A stretch of DNA of 64,000 nucleotides from Casimicrobiaceae bacterium (GCA_026646885.1 JAPKHK010000006.1:1-64000); one strand, 5' to 3'. Positions 29,185 to 38,634 are shown, counted from the stretch's first letter. Program-made: numbers and translations. The notes: a model not told the origin generated them from the sequence alone.

Positions 29185-29343
29185 TTTTTGTCTCGGAGCG
29201 CTATGTCATGCATGTAGTCTACACCCAAGCGATGCGCTCGAACTTGGTGCGTCCGCGCGCCAGCATGCCTCGCGCTGGTGCAAGTCCTTGGGCTTGCGGC
29301 CGGAGCGGATTTTCAACCCCTTGAAATATCGCGAAAAAGACGT

Positions 29344-29360
29344 CTGGCACGGCTTTCGCT
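29344..29360 (+). promoter_or_regulatory. Sigma-54-type promoter upstream of torF-like/glnK/amtB
   Basis: CTGGCACGGCTTTCGCT matches the -24/-12 consensus (TGGCACG, four bases, TTGCW) with a single mismatch in the -12 element. It lies 43 bp before the ATG of the outer-membrane protein gene that heads the glnK-amtB unit. Two TGGTGC half-sites (29245-29250 and 29276-29281) lie upstream where an NtrC-type activator could bind. Confidence 0.7.
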
Positions 29361-29403
29361 GAATAGGCTCGGCTCAAATCAATCAACCCGAGGGGAATTC
29401 ACT

Positions 29404-30180
29404 ATGTCAAGCCTACTGACAAACTTGAGACATCTTTGCACCGCGCTCGCTTGCACCGGACTCATCACCAGCGGCGCGCTGGCCCAGTCCGCCGCACCCG
29501 CCGCGGCAAGCTCGCCGCACAGTTTCACGGGCAATGCCGGGCTTTACAGTCAATACGTCTTCCGCGGACTCGCCCAGACCAATGAAAGGCCGGCGCTGCA
29601 GGGCGGCTTCGACTATTCCCACAGCAGCGGCTTTTACGCTGGCGTCTGGGGCTCCAACGTCTCGTGGATTTCCGATGCCGTGCCCGAAGTTTCCGCGAGC
29701 CTCGAGCTCGACACCTATCTCGGCTTCAAAAAGTCGCTCGCCGAAGACTTCACGCTGGACGTAGGTTACCTGCGCTACAACTATCCAGGCAGCTACCCCA
29801 GCGGCATGACCAAACCCAACACTGACGAGCTCTACGCCGCCCTGACTTGGAAGTGGATCACCGCCAAATATTCCTACAGCCTGGGCGACACCTTCGGCAT
29901 CGATGACGCACGGGGCACCGACTACATCGACGTCTCCGCGAGCTACGAAGTGGCGCCCAAGCTCACGCTTTCGGCGCACTGGGGGCGCCAAAAGTACCGC
30001 GGCGCCGGGCACAGCGACTTCACCTACGACGACTGGAAAGCCGGTGTGGCCTACGAGCTGGCCGGCTACAACCTCGGTCTCTACGGCACCGGCACGAACG
30101 CCAAAGACTCGGCCTACACCATCCGCGACAAGAACATCGGGCGCAGCCAGGTGGTGGTGTACGTATCGAAAACCTTCTGA
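29404..30180 (+). CDS. TorF-family putative porin (outer-membrane beta-barrel)
   Basis: A 258-residue exported protein: a signal peptide ending ALAQS, then a run of amphipathic beta-strands with the family landmark FTGNAGLYSQYVFRGLAQTN, later GFYAGVWGSNVSW and SLELDTYLGFK, and a C-terminal aromatic end (VVVYVSKTF), the outer-membrane insertion signal. GAGGGG precedes the ATG at 29404. The family (TIGR02001-type) often sits directly upstream of glnK-amtB in betaproteobacteria. It may assist entry of a nitrogen source, an inference from its neighbours and promoter. Confidence 0.85.
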   Translation: MSSLLTNLRHLCTALACTGLITSGALAQSAAPAAASSPHSFTGNAGLYSQYVFRGLAQTNERPALQGGFDYSHSSGFYAGVWGSNVSWISDAVPEVSASLELDTYLGFKKSLAEDFTLDVGYLRYNYPGSYPSGMTKPNTDELYAALTWKWITAKYSYSLGDTFGIDDARGTDYIDVSASYEVAPKLTLSAHWGRQKYRGAGHSDFTYDDWKAGVAYELAGYNLGLYGTGTNAKDSAYTIRDKNIGRSQVVVYVSKTF

Positions 30181-30546
<366 letters not shown>

Positions 30547-30556
30547 GGATCGCGCC

Positions 30557-31966
30557 ATGAAAAAAGCTCTTGCCTATTTGCTCCTGGCTAGCGGTCTCGC
30601 CCTCGCGGCCGGCGCTTTCGCCGACGAGAAGGCGGCAACCCCCGCAGCAGCGCCTGCCACAGCAAACACCGCCGCGGCTGCTGATGCCAAACCCGCTGAA
30701 GCCGCGCCGGCTCCTGCCGCGGCTCCGACCAAACCCGAGGTCGTGGAAGCCAGCAAGATCAACAGCGGCGACACCGCTTGGATGATGACCTCCACGGCGC
30801 TGGTGTTGTTCATGACCATTCCCGGCCTGGCGCTTTTCTACGGCGGCATGGTGCGCAAGAAAAACGTTCTCGCCACATTGATGCAAAGCTTTGCCATCAC
30901 CTGCCTGGTCACCTTGATTTGGGTCGTTGCCGGTTACAGCCTTGCTTTCATGCCCGGTAGTGCCTATCTGGGCGACCTGTCGCGCGCCTTCCTCAACGGC
31001 ATGGTGTACATCAAGGACCCGGGCAAGCTATCGGTGCATCACTTGGCGGGCAACATCCCCGAATCGGTGTTCATGATGTTCCAGCTTACCTTTGCCATCA
31101 TCACGCCGGCGCTGATCACTGGTGCTTTCGCGGAGCGCATGAAGTTTTCGGCGATGCTGGTGTTCATAGCACTGTGGTCGCTTCTGGTCTATGCACCGGT
31201 GGCGCACTGGGTCTGGGAACCCGGCGGCTGGCTCGCCTCCAAGGGAATTCTCGACTTCGCTGGCGGCACCGTGGTGCACATCAACGCCGGTGTCGCGGGT
31301 CTGGTGTGCGCCTTCGTCCTGGGTAAGCGTATCGGTTTTGGCCGTGAAGCTTTGATGCCGCACAACCTCACTCTCACGCTGATCGGCGCTTCTATGCTCT
31401 GGGTCGGATGGTATGGCTTCAACGCGGGTTCAGCGGTGGCGGCCGACGGCCGCGCCGGTTTCGCCATGATGGTGACCCACATCGCCACGGCGGCCGCCGC
31501 GCTCGCCTGGGTGGCCGCGGAGTGGATCGCCAAGGGCAAGCCCTCGGTGTTGGGCATCGCTTCGGGTGCAGTGGCAGGATTGGTGGCGATCACCCCGGCC
31601 GCCGGTTTCGTCGAGCCCAAGGGTGCCATCATCATCGGCATCGCCGCCGGCGTGTTGTGCTACTGGGGCGCGACGGGCTTAAAGCATCTCTTGGGCTATG
31701 ACGATTCGCTGGACGCTTTCGGTGTGCACGGCGTGGGCGGCATCGTGGGTGCGGTTCTCACCGGAGTATTCGCGGTGAAAGAACTCTCGGGTCTCGAAGC
31801 CAGCGTGGCGACGCAATTGCTCGGGGTCGGGGTGACGCTGGCCTATAGCGGTGTGCTCACCTTCCTGCTGCTCAAGCTGATCGATCTCGTCATCGGTCTG
31901 CGCGTCACCGAAGAGCAAGAACGCGAAGGACTGGACGTGGCGCTACACGGCGAGCGCGTGGACTGA
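30557..31966 (+). CDS. amtB: Ammonium transporter AmtB
   Basis: A 469-residue ammonium channel with a signal peptide (ending AGAFA) and eleven membrane helices. Channel landmarks include DTAWMMTSTALVLFMTIPGL, the FYGGMVRKKNVL loop, GGTVVHINAGVAGL with the first pore His, and DAFGVHGVGGIVGA with the second. An unusual Ala/Pro-rich stretch of about 35 residues (about 24-60) separates the signal peptide from helix 1. AAGGA precedes the ATG. GlnK encoded just upstream should gate it when nitrogen is plentiful. Confidence 0.96.
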   Translation: MKKALAYLLLASGLALAAGAFADEKAATPAAAPATANTAAAADAKPAEAAPAPAAAPTKPEVVEASKINSGDTAWMMTSTALVLFMTIPGLALFYGGMVRKKNVLATLMQSFAITCLVTLIWVVAGYSLAFMPGSAYLGDLSRAFLNGMVYIKDPGKLSVHHLAGNIPESVFMMFQLTFAIITPALITGAFAERMKFSAMLVFIALWSLLVYAPVAHWVWEPGGWLASKGILDFAGGTVVHINAGVAGLVCAFVLGKRIGFGREALMPHNLTLTLIGASMLWVGWYGFNAGSAVAADGRAGFAMMVTHIATAAAALAWVAAEWIAKGKPSVLGIASGAVAGLVAITPAAGFVEPKGAIIIGIAAGVLCYWGATGLKHLLGYDDSLDAFGVHGVGGIVGAVLTGVFAVKELSGLEASVATQLLGVGVTLAYSGVLTFLLLKLIDLVIGLRVTEEQEREGLDVALHGERVD

Positions 31967-32002
31967 TCCCGCCGATTCATCTCTCCTTTAGGGAAATTCG
32001 CA

Positions 32003-32030
32003 GGGCGCCGAGACGGCGCCCTTCTTTTTC
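32003..32030 (+). terminator. Intrinsic terminator after amtB
   Basis: A perfect 8-bp stem GGGCGCCG (32003-32010), loop AGA, CGGCGCCC (32014-32021), followed by TTCTTTTTC. It closes the glnK-amtB transcription unit. Confidence 0.92.
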
Positions 32031-32127
32031 CATATAGGCAAGCGGGTCATTCCCTAGGCCACCTGCGGTATACTGTGCCGGCGCGCGCGCTTCGCACCGA
32101 CAACCAGAACCTGCGGCGGACTCCACC

Positions 32128-32478
32128 ATGCATTTCATGTTTCTCATTCTCGCCATCCTCCTCTACCTGGTGATTTGGGGGCTCTTCCATACCAACCCTA
32201 AAGGCGTGCCGAAGAAGAACCTGCTTATCTATAACCTGGCGGTACTGGTCGCCGCTGCGATGATCGGGCCGCTCGTCGGCTATTACCTCTATCTCGACGC
32301 TTCCGTGGTCAAGGCGCACGAGAAGGGCATGGCCGGCTATCTTTCCATCATGGCCGGGGGCACGGCGTTCTTGATCGTGGTGGCGGCAGCAGGCATGGTG
32401 CGCAATTTGATCGTCTACCCGCTTTCCAAGCGGCAGGTCGAACCGCCCGCCCATCCCGGCCAGCCGCCGCAGTCCTGA
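32128..32478 (+). CDS. Small membrane protein of unknown function
   Basis: A 116-residue protein with three hydrophobic helices (FMFLILAILLYLVIWGLF, IYNLAVLVAAAMIGPLVGYY, AFLIVVAAAGMVRNLIV) and a Pro/Gln-rich C-terminal tail. No family recognised. It lies after the amtB terminator and is convergent with fdhD, six bases away. Confidence 0.65.
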   Translation: MHFMFLILAILLYLVIWGLFHTNPKGVPKKNLLIYNLAVLVAAAMIGPLVGYYLYLDASVVKAHEKGMAGYLSIMAGGTAFLIVVAAAGMVRNLIVYPLSKRQVEPPAHPGQPPQS

Positions 32479-32484
32479 TGGGGC

Positions 32485-33375
32485 TCAGGCGCGCAGCCGC
32501 TGCGGGTGTGTGTAAACGCTCGCGCGCCCACTGCGCACGAACCCACAGAGGGTGATGCCGCAGCGGTCGGCGGTATCGATGGCGAGCGAGGTGGGCGCCG
32601 AAATCGCTGAAACCAACTCGAGGCCCGCGCGCGCCGCCTTCGCCACGAGTTCGAGACTGACTCTGCCAGAGAGTAGGGCGCCACAGCCGGCGGCCAACTG
32701 TCCACTGAGCAATGCCTGGCCAATGACTTTGTCGAGGGCGTTGTGGCGCCCCAGGTCCTCGGCTACGGCAACGATCTTTCCCGCAGCGCTGAACAATCCC
32801 GCCGAGTGTGTGCCGCCGGTCGCGCGAAAAATCGGTTGTCGCGCTTCCATCTCTTGCATCAGTAGTGTCAGCGCGGCATGGTCGAGGCACAAAATCTCCC
32901 CCACACGCGGCAGATCGGCACCGGGGTATTCTCCCTGGTTCTCGCCGCAGAGCCCGCAAGCGCTGGCCACCAGCCGACCGCCACGCGGTGCGCGCAAAGG
33001 GTCCGTGAGTCGCACCCGAAGCCGCTGCGGATAATTGCGGCACTGCGCCATGGACTGAACTTCCGCGAAGTCTTCGACGATGCCTTCACTGAGCAAGAAA
33101 CCCGCGGCCAAGGCCAAGCTGTCGGGGATCCCTGCCTCGACCAGCAATCCATCGCCCGCGCTATAGCCGCAATCTCCTTCAGCCCCTTGGGCGGCAGTGC
33201 GCATGAGCGTGTAGCTGCCTGCGCCCTCGATGTCGAGGAAAAGCGGCGCCTCTTCCACGACCCAGCCGTGTTCCTCGAAGGACCGCCCGGCATGGTGCCG
33301 GCGCGCCCTCGCGGCACGCATGCCTTTGCGCGTCAAAGAAGGTGCCGGGACAGGCTGGTGCGCGGCTTGACTCAT
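32485..33375 (-). CDS. fdhD: Formate dehydrogenase accessory sulfurtransferase FdhD
   Basis: A 296-residue protein that transfers sulfur from a cysteine desulfurase to the molybdenum cofactor of formate-dehydrogenase-type enzymes. The essential cysteines are in ACGLCGENQG. Other landmarks are EEAPLFLDIEG, LLSEGIV, ATGGTHSAGLF and EDLGRHNALDKVIG. The ATG at 33375 is chosen; a TTG five codons upstream is also in frame. It is 21 bp downstream of a molybdopterin oxidoreductase gene, implying that enzyme as client. Confidence 0.93.
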   Translation of the reverse strand: MSQAAHQPVPAPSLTRKGMRAARARRHHAGRSFEEHGWVVEEAPLFLDIEGAGSYTLMRTAAQGAEGDCGYSAGDGLLVEAGIPDSLALAAGFLLSEGIVEDFAEVQSMAQCRNYPQRLRVRLTDPLRAPRGGRLVASACGLCGENQGEYPGADLPRVGEILCLDHAALTLLMQEMEARQPIFRATGGTHSAGLFSAAGKIVAVAEDLGRHNALDKVIGQALLSGQLAAGCGALLSGRVSLELVAKAARAGLELVSAISAPTSLAIDTADRCGITLCGFVRSGRASVYTHPQRLRA

Positions 33376-33396
33376 GTTGGACCTTGGCAAGAGCGG

Positions 33397-36138
33397 TCAG
33401 GCCGCGAGTCGCTTGAGCTGCACCCGCACCACGTCGGCGCCGGAGCCGGTCGCGTCGGTGAGTTCGAGGCTCATGGGGGCGATGCCATTGAGGCTCGGGG
33501 CTTTCATATCCTTGGCGTAGGGCGTGGCCCAATGCTCAAACTGCCCGACGATGAGCAGGGTGTCGGGGCGTATGCCTTGGGCCACGATGGCGGCACCCTG
33601 GGTCGAACCGATCGCCGAAATGAGCTCCACTTGATCACCCTCTCCTATCCCCAAGCGCTCCGCGGTCTGGGCATTGATCATCACGCCACAGTGACCGCGG
33701 ACGTTGCGCGAAAGTTCGTCCATCAATTGGATGGCGGCGTTGCCGCCGGAATGATATTGCATGCTCTTGGTGGCCAAGAGCCAGAAGGGGAAGTCCTTGG
33801 GATCGCGCCCGCGTTGCCTGAGATCGTCTTCCCAAATGCCTGGGAAATCGTGCCACAGGGGCAGTGGCTGGTATTCGTCAAGCTGGCGGTTCCACCATTG
33901 CACACCCGCCTCATGCAGGCGGCGGCCCAACTCCCGGCCAGCGCGAAGTAGACGCTCCTGGTAGGGCAGCTCGAAGCGCAGGCCCTGTTCTACCAGCGTC
34001 GGATAGAGGTACCAGCCTTTCCTGGAATACGGGCGGGTCATCAAGCCGTGTTCCTTGAACCAGGCGAGGTCGTGCACCTCCTCGCCATTTGAGAGCTGGG
34101 CGCTGGCCGCCTTGCAGACCGCATCCCAGATCGTGTCAACGCCATGCACTTCGCTCTCCGCGAGGTGATAATCAAAGCCCTCCCCCTGCAAAGCGACGCC
34201 GGTCGCGCCGCGATTGATGGCGGCGTTATACCCCTCGAGCAGATCGGTGCGCCGGGCGAGTTCGGTGGCGATCCAGGTGAAATCGCGCGCTTCGCCTTGC
34301 GGTGCCACGGCCGGCTGGCGCAGCACGTAGCCTTCGTGCGTCCAGTACTGCTCCATGAACTTGGTCTTGCCCAGTTTGATGAGCTGCGTGGCCTCGAGGT
34401 CCGTCGCCTCAGGCAACAGGATGTCGGCCATGTGATTGGTTTCGTCGTGCGTGAAGGCGACGCAGACCGTGAAGGGAAAGCGTGCCATGGTGTCGACCAC
34501 GCTGGCTGTATCCCAAAAGGAAATCGAGGGATTGGTGCGGTAGGCAAACCACATTTCCGGCGGAGTGGGAGGCGGCCAATTCGGCGGCACCTGCTGCTGA
34601 AACATCCAGGCCAGATGGGTCGGCCCCAAGGCTTGACTCCAGGCGCCACTGTTGCCCACAAGCGGTACCAGCGTGCGGTGGCCGTTGCGGCTAGTGGGGC
34701 GCCGGACCCATTTCTCGCGCGAAGTGGGGTTGAGGTTGTTGGCCATGAACCCGTCGGGGCCAGGCGTAACGCTCTGGTGGCGGTTGTCGTGCGGCTTGTT
34801 GATGCGCACGGTCGTGCCCAAAGTTCCACCCGGCACTTCCAACGCGCCCACCAGAACGGCTAGAAGAGTACGCGACCAGCAGCACTCATAAGCGCCCCAG
34901 CCGTTGTTGACGGTCTTGCCCAAGGCAACCGAAACCGGCCGGTAAGGCAGCACTTGACCGTCTACGTCTATGGTTTCGCCGACGCAAGCGTTGTCCAAAT
35001 ACTCGCTCGCGACACGCCGAATGGTCGCGGCGGGGGCTTCGCAGATCGCCTGCGCCCACTCCGGCGAATATTGCTGCATGTGTTCGACCAACCGCGTGAA
35101 CGCGGTGGCACCCTCGACTTCGGGATACTCCCAATGCTCTTGGTCGGCGCCCAGCTCGAGGGCATGCACCACGCGGAAGCGACCTTCGAGCGCCGGCACG
35201 ACCCCGTGCGCGTCGAAGACGACCGCCTTCTGCGCAACGCTATCCCAGACCAGGGGCTTACCGCTCGCCGGATCGCGCAAGTAGAAGCCCTGCGGGCCGA
35301 CGAGATAGGGCGAGGACGTCCGATCACGCAGAAAAGCTAGGTCCAGGCGCTCGCGCGGATGTTCATGCAGCATCACGTGGATCATCGCGAACATGAAGGC
35401 AGGATCGGTCTTAGGCTTGATCGGTATCCACTCCGCCGAGGCCGCCGCGGTCACCGACAGATGCGGCTCGATTTGCACGCGCTTGATGCCGCGGATACGT
35501 GCGTCGGCGTGGCGGGCAACGGCGCAGACCCCGCCGGTCACCTCGACGTTGGCGCCAAAGGAAACGATATAGCGGGAGTAGGGCGTGTCGGCGGCAACGG
35601 TGAAGGCTCGATGCCAGAACTCGCCGTAGAGGTGTTCCGAGTGGACGCACTTGACGCCCTGACCGGAGCCAAAACTGTAGTCAATGGCTCCCCAGGCGGC
35701 GAGAAATGCCGGGAACGTGCCCATGTAATTGGCCGGCGTGCCGCCGTGGCCGAAGGTTGCCGCCAGGCGCGGCAAGCCGGCTTCGTCCAACACCCCCTTG
35801 GCGCGGATTTCCCGAAGCCTCGCGGCGACGGTGTCGAGCGCCTCGTCCCAGCTAATGGCTACCCAGCCGGGGTCCTCGTCGCGGCCTTTCTTGGGGTTGC
35901 TGCGCTTCATCGGATGCAGCACGCGCCCGGGGTGGTAGTTCTTTTGCACCAGCCCGTAGGCCTTGACGCAAGGCCTGCCGTCGCCGGGATGCACGCCCTT
36001 GCCCGCGAAGTTCGGCCCAACCTCGGTAACCACACCGTCCTTCACTTTGACGGTCAGAAGATCAGGGCCCGAGACGCAGTTGTAGCAGTAAGTGGGAACC
36101 CAGCGTTCCTGGGAAGTGGCAGAGGAGGGTGTGTTCAT
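33397..36138 (-). CDS. DMSO-reductase-family molybdopterin oxidoreductase (PadB-like)
   Basis: A 913-residue catalytic subunit with a [4Fe-4S] site and bis-MGD cofactor. The Fe-S motif is unusual: Cys18, Cys21 and Cys57 are present (YCYNC, GRPC), but the position of the third Cys is Pro25 (CVSGPD). Family-typical segments are GWVAISWDEALDTVA, FGHGGTP, SGQGVKCVHSEHLYGEFWH (Cys likely near Mo) and the C-terminal QYHSGGNAAIQLMDE, GEGDQVELISA. By recall it resembles phenylacetyl-CoA:acceptor oxidoreductase PadB, but padC/padD partners are absent. No Tat signal, so cytoplasmic. It is followed by fdhD in one operon and divergent from gshA. Substrate unproven. Confidence 0.8.
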   Translation of the reverse strand: MNTPSSATSQERWVPTYCYNCVSGPDLLTVKVKDGVVTEVGPNFAGKGVHPGDGRPCVKAYGLVQKNYHPGRVLHPMKRSNPKKGRDEDPGWVAISWDEALDTVAARLREIRAKGVLDEAGLPRLAATFGHGGTPANYMGTFPAFLAAWGAIDYSFGSGQGVKCVHSEHLYGEFWHRAFTVAADTPYSRYIVSFGANVEVTGGVCAVARHADARIRGIKRVQIEPHLSVTAAASAEWIPIKPKTDPAFMFAMIHVMLHEHPRERLDLAFLRDRTSSPYLVGPQGFYLRDPASGKPLVWDSVAQKAVVFDAHGVVPALEGRFRVVHALELGADQEHWEYPEVEGATAFTRLVEHMQQYSPEWAQAICEAPAATIRRVASEYLDNACVGETIDVDGQVLPYRPVSVALGKTVNNGWGAYECCWSRTLLAVLVGALEVPGGTLGTTVRINKPHDNRHQSVTPGPDGFMANNLNPTSREKWVRRPTSRNGHRTLVPLVGNSGAWSQALGPTHLAWMFQQQVPPNWPPPTPPEMWFAYRTNPSISFWDTASVVDTMARFPFTVCVAFTHDETNHMADILLPEATDLEATQLIKLGKTKFMEQYWTHEGYVLRQPAVAPQGEARDFTWIATELARRTDLLEGYNAAINRGATGVALQGEGFDYHLAESEVHGVDTIWDAVCKAASAQLSNGEEVHDLAWFKEHGLMTRPYSRKGWYLYPTLVEQGLRFELPYQERLLRAGRELGRRLHEAGVQWWNRQLDEYQPLPLWHDFPGIWEDDLRQRGRDPKDFPFWLLATKSMQYHSGGNAAIQLMDELSRNVRGHCGVMINAQTAERLGIGEGDQVELISAIGSTQGAAIVAQGIRPDTLLIVGQFEHWATPYAKDMKAPSLNGIAPMSLELTDATGSGADVVRVQLKRLAA

Positions 36139-36213
36139 GACGGCGAGGAATTGAGGTCGGAGCGAGAACCGGCCAGGCTTCAAAAACCCCTGGACAGAAG
36201 ATAGGCGCATTAT

Positions 36214-36265
36214 TTGATACAGGCATTGCGAAGTCAAGGCGGGCCACTGTATCAATTGCGCAATT
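36214..36265. promoter_or_regulatory. Inverted-repeat control region between fdh-like gene and gshA
   Basis: TTGATACAG (36214-36222) and CTGTATCAA (36247-36255) are perfect 9-bp inverted repeats separated by 24 bp; overlapping the second is the perfect palindrome AATTGCGCAATT (36254-36265). They lie in the 236-bp divergent intergenic region and are probable binding sites for an unidentified regulator. Confidence 0.5.
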
Positions 36266-36374
36266 TTCCGCCTCTCTTGGCGCCAAAGCCAGGAAACCAT
36301 GAGACAAAGACAGCCAAGCTGCCGCCACCGGCTTTCGGATAGAATGGGCGCCTCGCCCAGAGGAGCCCAAAGCC

Positions 36375-37667
36375 ATGGTGCCCCGACTGACAACTGCCCT
36401 GACCGGTCCGCTACAGGCGCTGGAAAGCAAGATTCTGACGGCCACGCCCGAAATCGAGCGCTGGCTACGCACGCAGTGGGCAGAACATACCGTGCCCTTT
36501 TATTCATCGGTGGATTTGCGCAATAGCGGCTTCAAGCTGGCGCCCGTGGACACCAACCTCTTTCCTGGCGGATTCAACAACCTCAATCCCGATTTCCTGC
36601 CCCTTTGTGTTCAGGCAACGATGAATGCCGTGGCGCAATTCTGTTGCGCCGCGCGCGGCGTGCTGCTGATTCCCGAGAACCACACACGCAATCTCTTTTA
36701 TCTCAAGAACGTAGCGACCCTGCGCGACATCCTCCGCCAAGCGGGCATGGCCGTGCGGGTGGGAAGCTTGCTGCCCGAGATTACTGCGCCCACCACCATC
36801 GCCCTGCCGGACGGGGGAAGCTTGCTGCTGGAGCCCGTGGAGCGCAAGGAACGGCGCCTTACCCTGCCCGGATTCGAACCCTGCGTGGTGCTGCTCAACA
36901 ACGATTTGTCGGGCGGCGTGCCGGCGATCCTGCAAGACCTCGACCAAGACGTGGTACCGCCGCTCTACGCCGGCTGGACGACGCGCCGCAAGTCTCGCCA
37001 TTTCGCTGCCTACGCCCGAGTTGCGGATGAGTTCGCAGACCTGGTCGACATCGATCCCTGGACCATCAACCCCTACTTTGGCGTCTGTGGCGAAGTCGAT
37101 TTTCAGAGCCACACCGGCGAAGAGTGCTTGGCCGCCAACGTCGATTCCTTGCTAGCGCGCATCGCCACGAAGTACCGGGAATATGGCATCGAAGACAAGC
37201 CCTTCGTGATCGTCAAAGCGGATGCCGGCACCTACGGCATGGGTATCATGACGGTGCGCGACGCTGCCGAAGTGAGGGGTCTCAATCGCAAGCAGCGCAA
37301 CAAGATGGCGGTCGTAAAAGAGGGCCTGGAGGTGAGCCAGGTCATCATTCAGGAGGGGGTGTACACCTTCGAGAAGATGCAGGAGGCTATCGCCGAGCCC
37401 GTGGTCTACATGATCGACCGCTACGTGGTGGGCGGCTTCTATCGCGTGCATACCGCTCGCGGCAAGGACGAGAACCTCAACGCCCCGGGCATGCAGTTTC
37501 AGCCGCTGGCCTTTGCCTCGCCCTGCCAGCCAGACCTCGCTGGCCCCCCGGATTGCCCGCCCAATCGTTTCTACGCCTACGGTGTGGTGGCGCGCCTGGC
37601 CTTGCTTGCCGCGGCCCGAGAACTGGAGCAGATGCGAGCCGAGCAGGAAGAGCCCGTGGCTGCATGA
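36375..37667 (+). CDS. gshA: Glutamate-cysteine ligase (proteobacterial, single-domain type)
   Basis: A 430-residue enzyme making gamma-glutamylcysteine, the first step of glutathione synthesis. It belongs to the class seen in acidithiobacilli and betaproteobacteria (TIGR02049-like), not the E. coli GshA family. Landmarks are SVDLRNSGFKLAPVDTNLFPGGFNNL, HTRNLFYLKN, VIVKADAGTYGMGIMTV and VYMIDRYVVGGFYRVHT. Two starts are near; the ATG giving MVPRLTTALTG is used. Divergent from the molybdoenzyme gene. Confidence 0.9.
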   Translation: MVPRLTTALTGPLQALESKILTATPEIERWLRTQWAEHTVPFYSSVDLRNSGFKLAPVDTNLFPGGFNNLNPDFLPLCVQATMNAVAQFCCAARGVLLIPENHTRNLFYLKNVATLRDILRQAGMAVRVGSLLPEITAPTTIALPDGGSLLLEPVERKERRLTLPGFEPCVVLLNNDLSGGVPAILQDLDQDVVPPLYAGWTTRRKSRHFAAYARVADEFADLVDIDPWTINPYFGVCGEVDFQSHTGEECLAANVDSLLARIATKYREYGIEDKPFVIVKADAGTYGMGIMTVRDAAEVRGLNRKQRNKMAVVKEGLEVSQVIIQEGVYTFEKMQEAIAEPVVYMIDRYVVGGFYRVHTARGKDENLNAPGMQFQPLAFASPCQPDLAGPPDCPPNRFYAYGVVARLALLAAARELEQMRAEQEEPVAA

Positions 37668-37719
37668 ACTTGCGGGCAACGACGCCTGCCCTCCGGCAGC
37701 GGCTCGGCAAAGCCCACCC

Positions 37720-38625
37720 TCAACGCCGCTTCGCCCGTGGATGCGCCTGATCGTAGACCTTGGCGAGATACTGAAAGTCGAGGTGTGTGTAGATCTGCGT
37801 CGAGGAGATGCTGGCATGTCCCAGCATTTCTTGCACCGCGCGCAGGTCGCCGCTGGACTGCAACACGTGGGAGGCAAAGGAATGGCGCAGCATGTGCGGG
37901 TGCACGTGCCGGCCCAAGCCCTGCTGCAGGGCCAGGCGCGCAAGGCGCGCCTGGATGGTGCGCACGCCAAGGCGGCCGCCGCGGCGGGAGAGGAAGAGCG
38001 CTTTGGGGTCAGGCCTCTCTATCGTCTCGCGTTCCGCAAGCCAAGCTCTGAGCGCCTCCTGGGCCAGCGAGCCGAGTGGGACGATGCGCTCTTTGGCGCC
38101 TTTGCCCCAAACGCGCACTTCCCCTTGCGCAAAATCGACGCTGTTGACATCAAGACCCGCCAGTTCCGAGACCCGCAGCCCGGAAGAATAGAGCAGCTCG
38201 CAGATCGCCCGGTCGCGGGCGGGAAGATCGCCCTCGCCAGGAACCTGCATGAGCCGCGCAGCTTCGTCAGGCGACAAGGCGTTGGGCAGATGTTTGGCCG
38301 TTCGCGGTGCCCGCAGCCCGGCGCAGGGATCGGCCCGGTAGCCGGGCAGGGTTTCGGCAAGGTGGCGGAAGAAGGCGCGCCAGCCCGACAGCAGTCGCGC
38401 AAGGCTCTTCCCGGACAGGCCCTCGCCATGCAGTCTGGCCAAAACCCGCCGCAGAGCCAAGGCATCGACCGCCTCCCAGGGGACTCCACCGAGCCGGGCA
38501 CGCAGCGTGGCGACATCCCGCAGATAGGCGGCTCGGGTACGCGGCGAGACATGCGCCGCCAAATGCCCGGCGAAGGATGCCAGCAGAGGGTCTTGCGGTG
38601 TGTCTGGGCCCAGGCTCACCTTCAC
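37720..38625 (-). CDS. xerC: Tyrosine recombinase XerC
   Basis: A 301-residue site-specific recombinase resolving chromosome dimers at dif with XerD. The SAM-like N-terminal domain is followed by the catalytic residues Arg (SSGLRVSELAGL), Lys (GKGAKERIVP), His-x-x-Arg (HPHMLRHSFASH), His (LGHASISSTQ) and the nucleophile Tyr (IYTH). GTG start. It ends the dapF-DUF484-xerC operon, which is a standard location for xerC and distinguishes it from an integron integrase (no extra IntI patch). Confidence 0.95.
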   Translation of the reverse strand: MKVSLGPDTPQDPLLASFAGHLAAHVSPRTRAAYLRDVATLRARLGGVPWEAVDALALRRVLARLHGEGLSGKSLARLLSGWRAFFRHLAETLPGYRADPCAGLRAPRTAKHLPNALSPDEAARLMQVPGEGDLPARDRAICELLYSSGLRVSELAGLDVNSVDFAQGEVRVWGKGAKERIVPLGSLAQEALRAWLAERETIERPDPKALFLSRRGGRLGVRTIQARLARLALQQGLGRHVHPHMLRHSFASHVLQSSGDLRAVQEMLGHASISSTQIYTHLDFQYLAKVYDQAHPRAKRR

Positions 38626-38634
38626 CGCTAACGC

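Noticed and set aside
37720-38625. The tyrosine recombinase considered as the missing integron integrase
   Set aside because: It lacks the extra integrase patch of IntI, sits in the conserved dapF-DUF484-xerC operon, and is 22 kb from the array.
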